Below, piece by piece: positions 6,750 through 14,822 of a stretch of DNA of 19,416 bases; the stretch's first letter is position 1, and the number at the start of each line of letters is the position of its first letter. Origin of the DNA: an uncultured Oscillospiraceae bacterium (GTDB taxonomy: Bacteria > Bacillota > Clostridia > Oscillospirales > Ruminococcaceae). The position numbers and the translations under genes are program-made. The stretch covers positions 1 through 19,416 of the forward strand of contig CANNTZ010000047.1 of assembly GCA_947522735.1 (NCBI GenBank), written 5' to 3'. The notes below the pieces were generated by a model. The model searched no databases. It was not told the origin of the DNA and saw only the letters and a list, made by a program, of their open reading frames with translations.

Positions 6750-7502
6750 ATGAATATGACAAACCAGACCATGCAACAGCGCAAGGACGCCCACCGCGTC
6801 AAAAGCTGCTATCCGGCTCCCGTCAGATTCTCCGGACTGTCCGCAATCGGCGTTAGCCCCTTCTGGATAGTCCCGTTCTGCTTTCTTTCAAGCGCGATAC
6901 TGTTCCTGCTGCGCGGCTTCGTCCTGAAAAGCGAAGGGTTTTACAGGTTTTTTCACCCGCTCGCTATACCGATGCTGGTAATCGGGCTTGCGCTGATAAT
7001 CCTGCGCCGCGTGCGCCACACCGACCCGAGCCCGTGGCTGAGCCTTGCGAACACCGCGGGCTATGTCCTGCTGTATACGGCGCTGTTCCTGATATTTTTT
7101 CTCAACTGCGGCATGATAGCGCTTTGGGCGCTGCCGTTCGATATGCTCAGCGCCGACCGCTTCCGCAAGGAATACATGGCCGCGCTCGAGCACAATCCCG
7201 CGGCGATAAGGCTCTATCAGCACCACATAACGCGTGCGGCACAGGCAAAGCTGCTGCGCTTTGACGACGGCGTGAGCGGGATGATACTCGGCTTCAAGGA
7301 TAGCCTTCTCGAGCTTGCCAAAAACAACGATATCCCGCTAACCAAGCGCATATCCACGGCGCTGATGTCGCTGCTCGGAGGCATTTTCCTGATTGTGCTC
7401 ATCGCCATCGTCTTTCCGGGCTTCTGCCTGCTGCTGCCGTTTCTGCTTGCATATTTCGGCTGCGTCCTGACCGACCGGCTGGCGCGCATCGGCCTGAAAT
7501 AA
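6750..7502 (+). CDS. Unknown multi-span membrane protein between ruvA and ruvB
   Basis: I do not recognise a family. The 250-residue protein starts at ATG 6750, four bases after AAAGG; a second in-frame ATG at 6756 has better spacing and may be the real start. After a polar N-terminus of about 30 residues there are hydrophobic segments at about 35-57, 69-87, 97-128 (long, perhaps two spans) and 207-242 (probably two spans), with a soluble charged stretch at about 133-200 between them. That stretch contains FRKEYMAALEHNPAAIRLYQ and a second helix ending in DSLLELAKNN. No catalytic motif is evident. It lies 35 bases after ruvA and 48 bases before ruvB, in the same direction, so it is very probably co-transcribed, but nothing ties it to recombination. 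The frame stays open upstream over ruvA, but that part is a shadow. Confidence 0.85.
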   Translation: MNMTNQTMQQRKDAHRVKSCYPAPVRFSGLSAIGVSPFWIVPFCFLSSAILFLLRGFVLKSEGFYRFFHPLAIPMLVIGLALIILRRVRHTDPSPWLSLANTAGYVLLYTALFLIFFLNCGMIALWALPFDMLSADRFRKEYMAALEHNPAAIRLYQHHITRAAQAKLLRFDDGVSGMILGFKDSLLELAKNNDIPLTKRISTALMSLLGGIFLIVLIAIVFPGFCLLLPFLLAYFGCVLTDRLARIGLK

Positions 7503-7550
7503 AACCTCTTCAACCCGTCAACACACCGAATCGAAAGGCAGGGTGGAGCC

Positions 7551-8633
7551 ATGTCTCCCAATTTTCAGAACGAGCTTGACTTTGAAAACCGCATCGTCGC
7601 CGCCGAATCGCTGTCGGAGGACTCGGACATCGAGCTTTCGCTGCGGCCGAAAACTCTGCGGGAATATATCGGCCAGCCGAAGGTGAAGGAGAACCTCTCG
7701 ATCTATATCGAGGCGGCGCGCGGACGCGGAGAGCCGCTCGACCACGTGCTGCTCTACGGCCCTCCCGGACTTGGCAAGACCACCCTTGCGGGCATCATCG
7801 CCAACGAGATGGGCGTCAACCTGCGCGTCACCAGCGGCCCCGCCATCGAGCGCCCCGGCGACCTCGCTGCGCTGCTCACAAATCTCGGCGAAAACGATAT
7901 ACTGTTTATAGACGAGATACACCGCCTGTCTCGCGCTGTCGAGGAGGTGCTGTATCCGGCGATGGAGGACTATTCGCTCGACATTATAATCGGCAAGGGG
8001 CCGTCGGCGCGCTCGATACGCATCGATCTGCCGCGCTTTACCCTTGTCGGTGCAACCACCCGCGCCGGGCAGCTCACAGCGCCACTTCGCGACCGCTTCG
8101 GCATGATGCTGCGGCTGGAGCTGTATTCTCCGGAGGATCTGCGCACGATAATCATGCGCTCCGCCGGCGTTTTCTCCATCGACTGCGACCCGGACGGCGC
8201 TATGGAGCTTGCCCGCCGCAGCCGCGGCACCCCACGTATTGCCAACCGTATGCTAAAGCGCGTCCGCGACTTCGCGCAGGTGCTCGGCGACGGCGTCATC
8301 ACGCGAGATATCGCCGCAGCCGCACTCTCCCGCCTCGAAATAGACGAGCTGGGGCTTGACGCCATCGACCGCCGGATGCTGCGCACAATAATTACACATT
8401 ACGGCGGCGGCCCCGTCGGAGTGGAAACGCTTGCGGCGGCCATAGGCGAGGAGGCGGTCACGCTCGAGGACGTCTATGAGCCGTATCTGATGCAGATTGG
8501 CTTTCTAAGCCGCACCCCGCGCGGGCGCTGCGTCACGGTACCCGCCTGCCAGCACCTCGGCATGGCCGTCCCAGACGCCATTAACGGCGCAAGGCCGCCA
8601 GAACCGCAGTTCGAGCAGCTCACGCTGGAATAA
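7551..8633 (+). CDS. ruvB: RuvB, Holliday junction branch-migration ATPase
   Basis: RuvB is the hexameric AAA+ motor that drives branch migration at junctions held by RuvA. The protein has 360 residues, slightly longer than the usual 330-350. Walker A is GPPGLGKTT at 70-78 and Walker B is DEIH at 121-124. Sensor 1 sits in GATTRAG and the arginine finger in LRDRFGMMLRLE. The C-terminal winged-helix DNA-binding domain follows (YGGGPVGVETLAAAIGEE, YLMQIGFLSRTPRGR). About 20 extra residues at the C-terminus after the RTPRGR motif explain the added length. The start ATG at 7551 is preceded by a purine-rich GGGTGGAG. The gene is in one operon with ruvC and ruvA despite the membrane-protein gene in between, and glmM follows after 39 bases. 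Confidence 0.97.
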   Translation: MSPNFQNELDFENRIVAAESLSEDSDIELSLRPKTLREYIGQPKVKENLSIYIEAARGRGEPLDHVLLYGPPGLGKTTLAGIIANEMGVNLRVTSGPAIERPGDLAALLTNLGENDILFIDEIHRLSRAVEEVLYPAMEDYSLDIIIGKGPSARSIRIDLPRFTLVGATTRAGQLTAPLRDRFGMMLRLELYSPEDLRTIIMRSAGVFSIDCDPDGAMELARRSRGTPRIANRMLKRVRDFAQVLGDGVITRDIAAAALSRLEIDELGLDAIDRRMLRTIITHYGGGPVGVETLAAAIGEEAVTLEDVYEPYLMQIGFLSRTPRGRCVTVPACQHLGMAVPDAINGARPPEPQFEQLTLE

Positions 8634-8672
8634 ATTTGTGCTTGAGATAAAGCATCTCTTTATGGAGGAAAA

Positions 8673-10013
8673 ATGTCAAGATTATTTGGAACCGACGGAA
8701 TACGCGGCGTCGCCAACACCGAGCTGAGCTGTAGCCTTGCGCTCAGGACCGGCATGGCCGCAGCCACAATCGAAAAGAGGCTCAACCCCCGTCCGCTGTT
8801 TTTGACCGGCCGCGACACCCGTGAATCCGGAGACATGCTGGAGGCGGCGCTTTGCGCCGGCATTTGCGCAGCGGGCGGCGACGTCGTGCGTCTCGGAGTG
8901 GTGCCCACTCCGGCTGTCGCCTATCTCGTCCCTCACCTTGGCGCCGACGCCGGCGTCATGATCTCCGCCTCGCACAATCCCTATCAATACAACGGCATCA
9001 AGCTTTTCGGCTCCGGCGGCTTCAAGCTGACCGACGCTCAGGAGGACGAGATCGAGGCGCTCATCCGCGCCGGCAGCTTCGACACCCCGGCGACCGGAAT
9101 AGGCCGTATCAAGCGTATCCACGGAACCGTGGACGAATACATAAAGCACATCGCCTCCTGCGTCTCGACGCTTGACGGAGTGCGCGTAGCGCTGGACTGC
9201 GCAAACGGCAGCGCCTCCCGCACCGCCGAGACCCTTTTCACCTCTCTCGGCGCGTCGGTAACGGCGATATGCGCCGAGCCGGATGGCCGAAACATCAATG
9301 ACTGCTGCGGCTCCACCCACATCGGCAGGCTCTGCCGCTTTATAAAGGAAAATCCCGGCCGGTTCGATATCGGCTTTGCCTTTGACGGGGACGCCGACCG
9401 CTGCATCGCCGCAGACGAGAACGGCGACGTTATCGACGGCGACGAGATTATGGCCATCATCGCAAAGCGACTGAAGGACGACGGCAGGCTCAACGGCGGA
9501 GTTATCGTTGCGACGATAATGTCCAATATCGGGCTTTCCCGCTTTGCCAGCGCCAATGGCATGACCGTTGAGACCACCGCCGTCGGCGACCGCTATGTGC
9601 TTGAACGGATGCTCGAGGGCGGCTTCTCAGTCGGAGGCGAGCAGTCCGGACATATCATTCTGCTCGACCACATGAAAACCGGCGACGGACAGCTCACCTC
9701 CGCGATGCTTGCCGAGACGCTGAAGCTCAGCGGCGTGAGAGCGTCACAACTGAGCCGAATGAAAAAATATCCGCAGTCTGAGACAAAAATCCATGCCACT
9801 CCGGAGATGAAGGCCAACATGCACCACCCGGCGGCGACGGAATACATAAAGCGTCTGGCGGAGCAAATCACTGACGGGCGGCTGCTTGCGCGCCCCTCCG
9901 GCACCGAGCCCGTCATCCGCATAATGGCCGAGGGAAGCGACGGCGAGCAGATAACGCAGCTCGTGCGCGAGTGCGCAGCAACGCTGCCGGACATCCTCAA
10001 TTCGATCAGATAA
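8673..10013 (+). CDS. glmM: GlmM, phosphoglucosamine mutase
   Basis: GlmM turns glucosamine-6-phosphate into glucosamine-1-phosphate, the substrate of GlmU on the way to peptidoglycan. The 446 residues match the family. It begins with the GlmM-specific LFGTDGIRG (4-12). The phosphoserine is S100 in ISASHNPYQYNGIK, and the Mg-binding loop is DGDAD at 238-242. The sugar-binding GGEQSGH and the phosphate-binding RPSGTEPVIRIMAEG near the C-terminus are also present. GGAGG lies four bases before ATG 8673. In many Bacillota glmM follows cdaA-cdaR, and CdaR/GlmM contact CdaA; here it has moved to the opposite-strand ruv operon about 3.4 kb away. Its stop codon overlaps the ribosome-binding site of the next gene. 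Confidence 0.97.
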   Translation: MSRLFGTDGIRGVANTELSCSLALRTGMAAATIEKRLNPRPLFLTGRDTRESGDMLEAALCAGICAAGGDVVRLGVVPTPAVAYLVPHLGADAGVMISASHNPYQYNGIKLFGSGGFKLTDAQEDEIEALIRAGSFDTPATGIGRIKRIHGTVDEYIKHIASCVSTLDGVRVALDCANGSASRTAETLFTSLGASVTAICAEPDGRNINDCCGSTHIGRLCRFIKENPGRFDIGFAFDGDADRCIAADENGDVIDGDEIMAIIAKRLKDDGRLNGGVIVATIMSNIGLSRFASANGMTVETTAVGDRYVLERMLEGGFSVGGEQSGHIILLDHMKTGDGQLTSAMLAETLKLSGVRASQLSRMKKYPQSETKIHATPEMKANMHHPAATEYIKRLAEQITDGRLLARPSGTEPVIRIMAEGSDGEQITQLVRECAATLPDILNSIR

Positions 10014-10025
10014 GGAGCGACCGAC

Positions 10026-10931
10026 GTGATATTTGACGATAAAAACCTCCGTATAGCCTCCGGCTGGAGGGATTACGAGCTGCTGGACGCCTCCGGCGGC
10101 GAGAGGCTGGAGCGCTGGGGCGACGTGCTGCTGGTGCGCCCGGATCCTCAGGTGCTCTGGGACACACCGCGCGAGCTGCCGGAATGGAAAAGCTACGACG
10201 CGCGCTATCTGCGCTCCTCGACCGGCGGCGGACACTGGGAGACACGAAGGCCCGTTCAGCAGTCATGGAGCATTAGATATCGCGAGCTGACCTTTAAGAT
10301 AAGCCCCACCGGCTTCAAGCACACCGGGCTTTTTCCGGAGCAGGCCGTCAACTGGGACATGCTGGACGGACTCATCCGGGCGCGGCTCGCCTCCGGCAGG
10401 CCGGTGTCGGTGCTCAACCTTTTCGCATATACCGGCGGCGCTACGCTTGCCTGCGCCGCAGCCGGAGCCGCCGTCTGCCACGTTGACGCCGCGAAGGGCA
10501 TGGTCGCCTGGGCGCGGGAGAGCTGCGCGCTCTCCGGCCTTACGGACAGGCCCATACGCTGGATAGTGGACGACTGCGGCAAGTTCATCGAGCGCGAGAT
10601 ACGCCGCGGACGCCGCTACGACGCGATAATCATGGATCCCCCCTCCTATGGCAGGGGCCCCGGCGGCGAAATCTGGAAGCTTGAAAGCAACATATTCGAT
10701 TTCATGCAGCTCGCCTGCGGCGCTCTCTCCGACGATCCGCTGTTCGTGCTCATCAACTCCTACACCACCGGCCTCTCTCCCTCCGTCATGGCGTATCTGC
10801 TCGGCTCCACCGTCGGACGGGATCGCGGCGGGTGCGTCTGCGCCTCCGAAATAGCGCTGCCCGTCCGCGCGACCGGCATGGCGCTGCCCTGCGGAGGCTC
10901 GGCGATATGGACAAGCGAGGAGCGGCAGTGA
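10026..10931 (+). CDS. RlmI-like class I SAM-dependent methyltransferase
   Basis: This 301-residue protein belongs to the COG1092-like methyltransferases related to RlmI/RlmK, which methylate 23S rRNA bases using S-adenosylmethionine. Motif I is LNLFAYTGGATLACAAAGA (130-148), the acidic motif II residue is D154, motif IV is DPPSYGRG (204-211), and the stretch PTGFKHTGLFPEQAVNWDML precedes motif I as in that family. The N-terminal 80 residues are beta-rich and lack a clear PUA RNA-binding domain, so the target could differ from that of E. coli RlmI. The GTG start at 10026 follows TAAGGAG, which includes the glmM stop codon. Its own stop overlaps the start of the next gene (TGATG). Family is certain, substrate is not. 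Confidence 0.9.
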   Translation: MIFDDKNLRIASGWRDYELLDASGGERLERWGDVLLVRPDPQVLWDTPRELPEWKSYDARYLRSSTGGGHWETRRPVQQSWSIRYRELTFKISPTGFKHTGLFPEQAVNWDMLDGLIRARLASGRPVSVLNLFAYTGGATLACAAAGAAVCHVDAAKGMVAWARESCALSGLTDRPIRWIVDDCGKFIEREIRRGRRYDAIIMDPPSYGRGPGGEIWKLESNIFDFMQLACGALSDDPLFVLINSYTTGLSPSVMAYLLGSTVGRDRGGCVCASEIALPVRATGMALPCGGSAIWTSEERQ

Positions 10932-11404
10932 TGGAGATAAAGACTAACGCAATGCGAATAATCGAGCGCCTGAAGCTCGACTACGTCCCGCACAGCATCG
11001 ACTGCGACAAGGCTGTTAGCGGAGCAGAAATGGCACGGCGCCTCGGCGAGGACCCGGCACGGGTATTCAAGACGCTGGTGACGGTCGGAAAATCGAAGAA
11101 AAATTATGTGTTTATGATCCCCGTTGCCGAGGAGCTGGATCTCAAAAAGGCCGCAGCCGCGGCAGGGGAAAAATCCGTCGAAATGATAAAAGCAAAGGAG
11201 CTGCTGCCGCTCACCGGCTATGTTCACGGCGGCTGCTCGCCGATCGGCATGAAAAAGCAGTTTGCAACATTTGTCCATGTCACCGCGGCAGACCTCGACC
11301 GCATCATATTCAGCGCCGGACGCGTTGGCTATCAGGTGGAGATGAGCGCGGCGGATCTGAAAAAAGCTGTGAATTTTGAGCTTGCGGACATAATTTGTAA
11401 ATAA
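10931..11404 (+). CDS. ybaK: YbaK/EbsC-type Cys-tRNA(Pro) deacylase
   Basis: YbaK proteins remove cysteine wrongly attached to tRNA-Pro. The protein has 157 residues, the normal length. K47 in RVFKTLV is the residue usually needed for activity, and GYVHGGCSPIGMKKQ (97-111) is the other signature of the family. The start is the ATG at 10931, which shares its A with the stop of the methyltransferase gene (TGATG overlap), a sign of translational coupling; the frame is open further upstream but without a ribosome-binding site that would support a longer protein. It is the last gene before a new promoter-like box. Confidence 0.93.
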   Translation: MEIKTNAMRIIERLKLDYVPHSIDCDKAVSGAEMARRLGEDPARVFKTLVTVGKSKKNYVFMIPVAEELDLKKAAAAAGEKSVEMIKAKELLPLTGYVHGGCSPIGMKKQFATFVHVTAADLDRIIFSAGRVGYQVEMSAADLKKAVNFELADIICK

Positions 11405-11412
11405 AAATACGG

Positions 11413-11418
11413 TATAAT
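11413..11418 (+). promoter_or_regulatory. -10 box upstream of the PHP-domain gene
   Basis: A perfect TATAAT lies in an AT-rich gap, 48 bases before the PHP start codon. No good -35 hexamer is found at the normal distance, so either an activator or a different sigma factor may be used, or the box is fortuitous. Confidence 0.45.
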
Positions 11419-11465
11419 ATAAATTTGAATATAGAGTTGAAAAATCCACAAAGCAGGAGCGCAAA

Positions 11466-12188
11466 ATGTTTGACACCCTTCCCCGTGCGGTCAACACCGC
11501 CGATTATCCCTATAAAATAGAGCTGCACGCCCACACGAGGCCGCAAAGCCCCTGCGGGGACATACCGCCCGCGGAGCTTATCCGCATCTACGCCGAACAT
11601 GGCTACGACGCAGTCGCGATAACCAACCATTTCACCTGCAAGCTGGATTACGGGCTTGGCTCGCCCGAAAGAGACATCGAATTTTACCTTGCGGGCTACA
11701 GCGAGGCCGCCGCGGCAGGCGAGCGCCTTGGCGTTAGGGTCATCTTCGGTGCAGAGCTGCGCTTCTCGGAGAACGACAACGACTATCTCATCTACGGCTC
11801 CCCCCCGGAGCGGCTCCCTGACATCCGCGCGGCGCTGACAGGCGGCATAGACAGCTTCTACCGCCGCTTCAAGCGCCCGGACAACGTGATAATCCAAGCG
11901 CACCCTTTCCGAGACGGCATGACCCGGCGGTCGTTCCGCTGTCTTGACGGCATCGAGACCTTCAACCTCCACCCGAACCACAACTCCCGCCCGGGGCTTG
12001 CGGCGAAATATGCGCATGAGAACGGGCTTATCTCCATTGCCGGAACCGACGCCCACCACTCCGGCCAGCTCTGCCTCTCGGCGATAGCGGCGAAAACGCT
12101 GCCCGCGGATACCCATGAGCTTGCCCGGCTCCTCCTCTCGCAGGACTATCTGATGTGGGTGGAGGGCAACTTTATCATCCGCGTCTGA
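11466..12188 (+). CDS. PHP-domain metal-dependent phosphoesterase
   Basis: A stand-alone PHP (polymerase and histidinol phosphatase) hydrolase of 240 residues. All expected metal ligands are visible: H21 and H23 (HAH), D32, H55 (TNH), E97 (GAE), H146 (AHP) and D195/H197 (GTDAHH). A trinuclear metal centre hydrolysing a phosphate ester is therefore likely; the substrate cannot be told from sequence. There is no signal peptide or membrane segment. AGGAG lies seven bases before ATG 11466. It has its own -10 box and is followed after 26 bases by ecfA1, so it probably heads the transporter operon. Histidinol phosphatase activity is possible, but no his genes are near. Confidence 0.9.
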   Translation: MFDTLPRAVNTADYPYKIELHAHTRPQSPCGDIPPAELIRIYAEHGYDAVAITNHFTCKLDYGLGSPERDIEFYLAGYSEAAAAGERLGVRVIFGAELRFSENDNDYLIYGSPPERLPDIRAALTGGIDSFYRRFKRPDNVIIQAHPFRDGMTRRSFRCLDGIETFNLHPNHNSRPGLAAKYAHENGLISIAGTDAHHSGQLCLSAIAAKTLPADTHELARLLLSQDYLMWVEGNFIIRV

Positions 12189-12214
12189 CAATCTCACCCG
12201 GAGGAACCATCCTG

Positions 12215-13099
12215 ATGGAAAAGACAAAAACAGAAAATATAATATCAGTGCAGAAGGTAGAATTTTCCTACGAGCTCGCGGAGCCGACCGACGAGACGCC
12301 TCCCGAGGTGCTCCGTGGCGTTTCGCTGGATATAAAGCGCGGCGAATTTGTCGCGGTGCTCGGCCACAACGGCTCAGGCAAATCGACGCTCGCCAAGCAC
12401 TTCAACTGCATCCTGCTGCCCTCGAGCGGAACAGTCCTCGTGGACGGCATCGACACGAGGGACGGCGAATACATCTACGACATCCGCCAGACGGTCGGAA
12501 TGGTTTTCCAAAACCCCGACAACCAGATCGTCGCGACCATCGTCGAGGAGGACGTGGCGTTTGCGCCGGAAAACCTCGGCGTGGAGCCTGAAGAGATACG
12601 CCGCCGCGTGGACGGAGCGCTCAAGGCCGTCGGCATGTACGAGCTGCGGGAGAGCGCGCCGCACCAGCTCTCCGGAGGACAGAAGCAGCGCGTCGCCATT
12701 GCCGGGATTATCGCAATGCAGCCCGAGTGCATCGTTCTCGACGAGCCGACCGCGATGCTCGACCCGCGCGGGCGATACGAGGTCATGTCAACGATACGCC
12801 GCCTCAACCGCGAGAACGGCATAACCGTAGTGCTGATAACGCACTACATGGACGAGGCCGCGCAGTGCGACCGCGTTGTCGTCATGGATTCCGGCGAAAT
12901 CATCCTCGACGGCACGCCCAAGGAGGTTTTCTCACACGTGGAGCAGCTCAAGTCGGTCGGACTCGACGTCCCGCAGGTGACGGAGCTTGTCTACGAGCTG
13001 CGCAAAGAGGGCATCGAGCTGCCTGACGGCATAATCTCGGTCGAGGAATGTGCGGACGCGCTGGAAAAGCTGCTGACCGCCCAAAAACATCCTGTCTAA
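12215..13099 (+). CDS. ecfA1: EcfA1, ATPase of energy-coupling factor transporter
   Basis: One of the two ATPases of the ECF module that powers uptake of vitamins or metals with interchangeable S-components. The protein has 294 residues from ATG 12215, ten bases after GGAGG; an upstream in-frame ATG at 12155 lies within the PHP gene and adds no family sequence. Walker A is GHNGSGKS (50-57), the Q-loop FQNPDNQ (98-104), the ABC signature LSGGQKQR (152-159), Walker B IVLDEPTA (173-180) with the D-loop MLDPRGR, and the H-loop LITHYMDEA. QNPDNQI is characteristic of EcfA1. The next gene is its partner EcfA2. Confidence 0.94.
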   Translation: MEKTKTENIISVQKVEFSYELAEPTDETPPEVLRGVSLDIKRGEFVAVLGHNGSGKSTLAKHFNCILLPSSGTVLVDGIDTRDGEYIYDIRQTVGMVFQNPDNQIVATIVEEDVAFAPENLGVEPEEIRRRVDGALKAVGMYELRESAPHQLSGGQKQRVAIAGIIAMQPECIVLDEPTAMLDPRGRYEVMSTIRRLNRENGITVVLITHYMDEAAQCDRVVVMDSGEIILDGTPKEVFSHVEQLKSVGLDVPQVTELVYELRKEGIELPDGIISVEECADALEKLLTAQKHPV

Positions 13100-13114
13100 G
13101 CGGAGGTTTGACGC

Positions 13115-13984
13115 TTGTCGATACTTAAAACAGAAGATCTGACCTTTGTCTATGCGCAGGGCACGCCATACGAGCACACTGCGGTGGACCATGTAAATAT
13201 CGAATTTGAAAAGGGCGAGCTTGTCGGTATCATCGGGCACACCGGTTCCGGCAAATCGACGCTCATACAGCAGTTCAACGGGCTGCTCAAGCCCACCTCC
13301 GGCCGCGTGCTGGTGGACGGCAGAGACATTTGGGCCGATCCGTCGCGGATACGCGAGCTGCGCTTCAAGGTAGGGCTGGTGTTCCAATACCCTGAGTACC
13401 AGCTTTTCGAGGAGACGGTCTACAAGGACATCTCCTTCGGGCCGAAGAATATGGGCTTCACGGGCGACGAGCTTGACGCACGCGTCCGCGAGGCCGCAGC
13501 GTTTGTCGGGCTTCGCGAGGAGCTGCTCGAGCGCTCGCCGTTCGAGCTTTCCGGCGGACAGAAGCGTCGCGTCGCCATCGCGGGCGTGCTCGCAATGCGT
13601 CCGGAGATCCTCATCCTCGACGAGCCGACTGCCGGGCTCGACCCCAAGGGCCGCGAGCGCATCCTCGGCCAGATACGCGACTATCACCGCCAAACCGGCG
13701 GACTTGTGCTGCTTGTCTCCCATTCGATGGAGGATATCGCAAACTACGCGACAAAGGCGCTGGTCGTCAACGACTCCAGGATCTTCATGTACGATACCGT
13801 GGACAACGTCTTTGCACACGCCAAAGAGCTGAAACGGATGGGACTTGCCGCGCCGCAGATTGCCGACGTTTTCGACACGCTCTCGGCGCGTGGCGTCCCC
13901 GTCCCCGCCGGAGTCTACACCGTCGCGCGCGCCCGCGACGAGCTGCTGCGTATGCTAAAGGGAGGTGAGCGCGATGCTCGGTGA
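13115..13984 (+). CDS. ecfA2: EcfA2, ATPase of energy-coupling factor transporter
   Basis: The second ECF ATPase, 289 residues. Walker A is GHTGSGKS (41-48), the Q-loop FQYPEYQLFEE (90-100) with the PEYQLF motif that marks EcfA2, the signature LSGGQKRR (145-152), Walker B ILILDEPT (165-172), the D-loop AGLDPKG and the H-loop VSHSMED. The start is TTG at 13115, eight bases after GGAGG (13102-13106) and 15 bases after the ecfA1 stop. Its 3' end overlaps ecfT by 11 bases and contains the ecfT ribosome-binding site. Together EcfA1 and EcfA2 form the asymmetric heterodimer that couples ATP hydrolysis to movement of the T-component. Confidence 0.95.
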   Translation: MSILKTEDLTFVYAQGTPYEHTAVDHVNIEFEKGELVGIIGHTGSGKSTLIQQFNGLLKPTSGRVLVDGRDIWADPSRIRELRFKVGLVFQYPEYQLFEETVYKDISFGPKNMGFTGDELDARVREAAAFVGLREELLERSPFELSGGQKRRVAIAGVLAMRPEILILDEPTAGLDPKGRERILGQIRDYHRQTGGLVLLVSHSMEDIANYATKALVVNDSRIFMYDTVDNVFAHAKELKRMGLAAPQIADVFDTLSARGVPVPAGVYTVARARDELLRMLKGGERDAR

Positions 13985-14792
13985 CATCTCCATCGGACAA
14001 TACTTCCCCGGCAAGTCGGTTATCCACCGGCTCGACCCACGCATGAAAATCGTGCTGACCTTAGCGTTCATCGTCATGCTGTTCCTTGCAAACAGTCTTT
14101 CGGCGCTCGCGGCAGGCATCGCGTTTATAATTATCGCGTACATCCTCTCGCGCGTGCCTTTCCGGCTTATCCTCAAGAGCATGAAGCCGGTCATTCCCAT
14201 CATCGCCTTCACCGCGATACTCAACATGTTTTTCATTGAGGGCGACACGCTCGTCAGCTTCTGGAAGCTCACAATCACCAAGCAGGGGCTCTATACCGCC
14301 GTGCTGATGATTCTGCGCATACTGTTCCTCATTGCCGGAAGCTCACTGCTGACCTACACCACCTCCCCCATCATGCTAACCGACGGTATCGAGCGGCTTA
14401 TGTCGCCGCTGAAGCTCATCAAGCTGCCGGTTCACGAGCTGGCGATGATGATGACCATCGCGCTGCGCTTCATCCCGACGCTCATCGAGGAGACCGACAA
14501 GATTATGTCCGCGCAGAAGGCACGCGGCGCCGATATCGAGCGCGGCAACGTCATTCAGCGCGCAAAGGCGCTGATACCGATACTCATTCCGCTGTTTGTC
14601 TCCGCGTTCCGCCGCGCCGACGAGCTGGCTCTCGCAATGGAGTGCCGCTGCTATCGCGGAGGCGACGGGCGCACACGCATGAAGCAGCTCAAGCTCACCG
14701 CCTCCGATCTTGTCGCGGCGCTCGTTGTCGCGGCGTTCATCGCTGCGGTCGTGCTGCTCAACATCTTCGTCACGCCGCTCGTCAAGATCTGA
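13974..14792 (+). CDS. ecfT: EcfT, transmembrane coupling component of ECF transporter
   Basis: EcfT links the two ATPases to the substrate-binding S-component in the membrane. The protein has 272 residues from ATG 13974. A GTG at 13965 is also in frame, but it is part of the GGAGGTGA ribosome-binding site (13961-13968), so the ATG is preferred. Hydrophobic segments lie at about 24-60, 67-84, 100-120 and 245-266. The cytoplasmic region keeps the two arginine-containing coupling motifs (SAQKARGAD, about 175-183, and MECRCYRGG, about 219-227). No S-component gene is present in the window, as usual for group II ECF systems that share one module among several S-proteins. Confidence 0.94.
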   Translation: MLGDISIGQYFPGKSVIHRLDPRMKIVLTLAFIVMLFLANSLSALAAGIAFIIIAYILSRVPFRLILKSMKPVIPIIAFTAILNMFFIEGDTLVSFWKLTITKQGLYTAVLMILRILFLIAGSSLLTYTTSPIMLTDGIERLMSPLKLIKLPVHELAMMMTIALRFIPTLIEETDKIMSAQKARGADIERGNVIQRAKALIPILIPLFVSAFRRADELALAMECRCYRGGDGRTRMKQLKLTASDLVAALVVAAFIAAVVLLNIFVTPLVKI

Positions 14793-14822
14793 CGGCGCGC
14801 TGCGATACGAAAGGATATCCGC

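Noticed and set aside
8634..8672. Small GAGAT-AAAGC-ATCTC hairpin between ruvB and glmM as a terminator
   Set aside because: The stem is only five base pairs, AT-rich, and no T-run follows; the genes are closely spaced and likely co-transcribed.
12444..12462. Short inverted repeat around the CTCGTG / CACGAG sequence in ecfA1
   Set aside because: Stems of six or seven bases in GC-rich coding DNA are expected by chance.
13965..13973. GTG start for ecfT at 13965
   Set aside because: The codon is part of the GGAGGTGA ribosome-binding site; the ATG at 13974 has ideal spacing.
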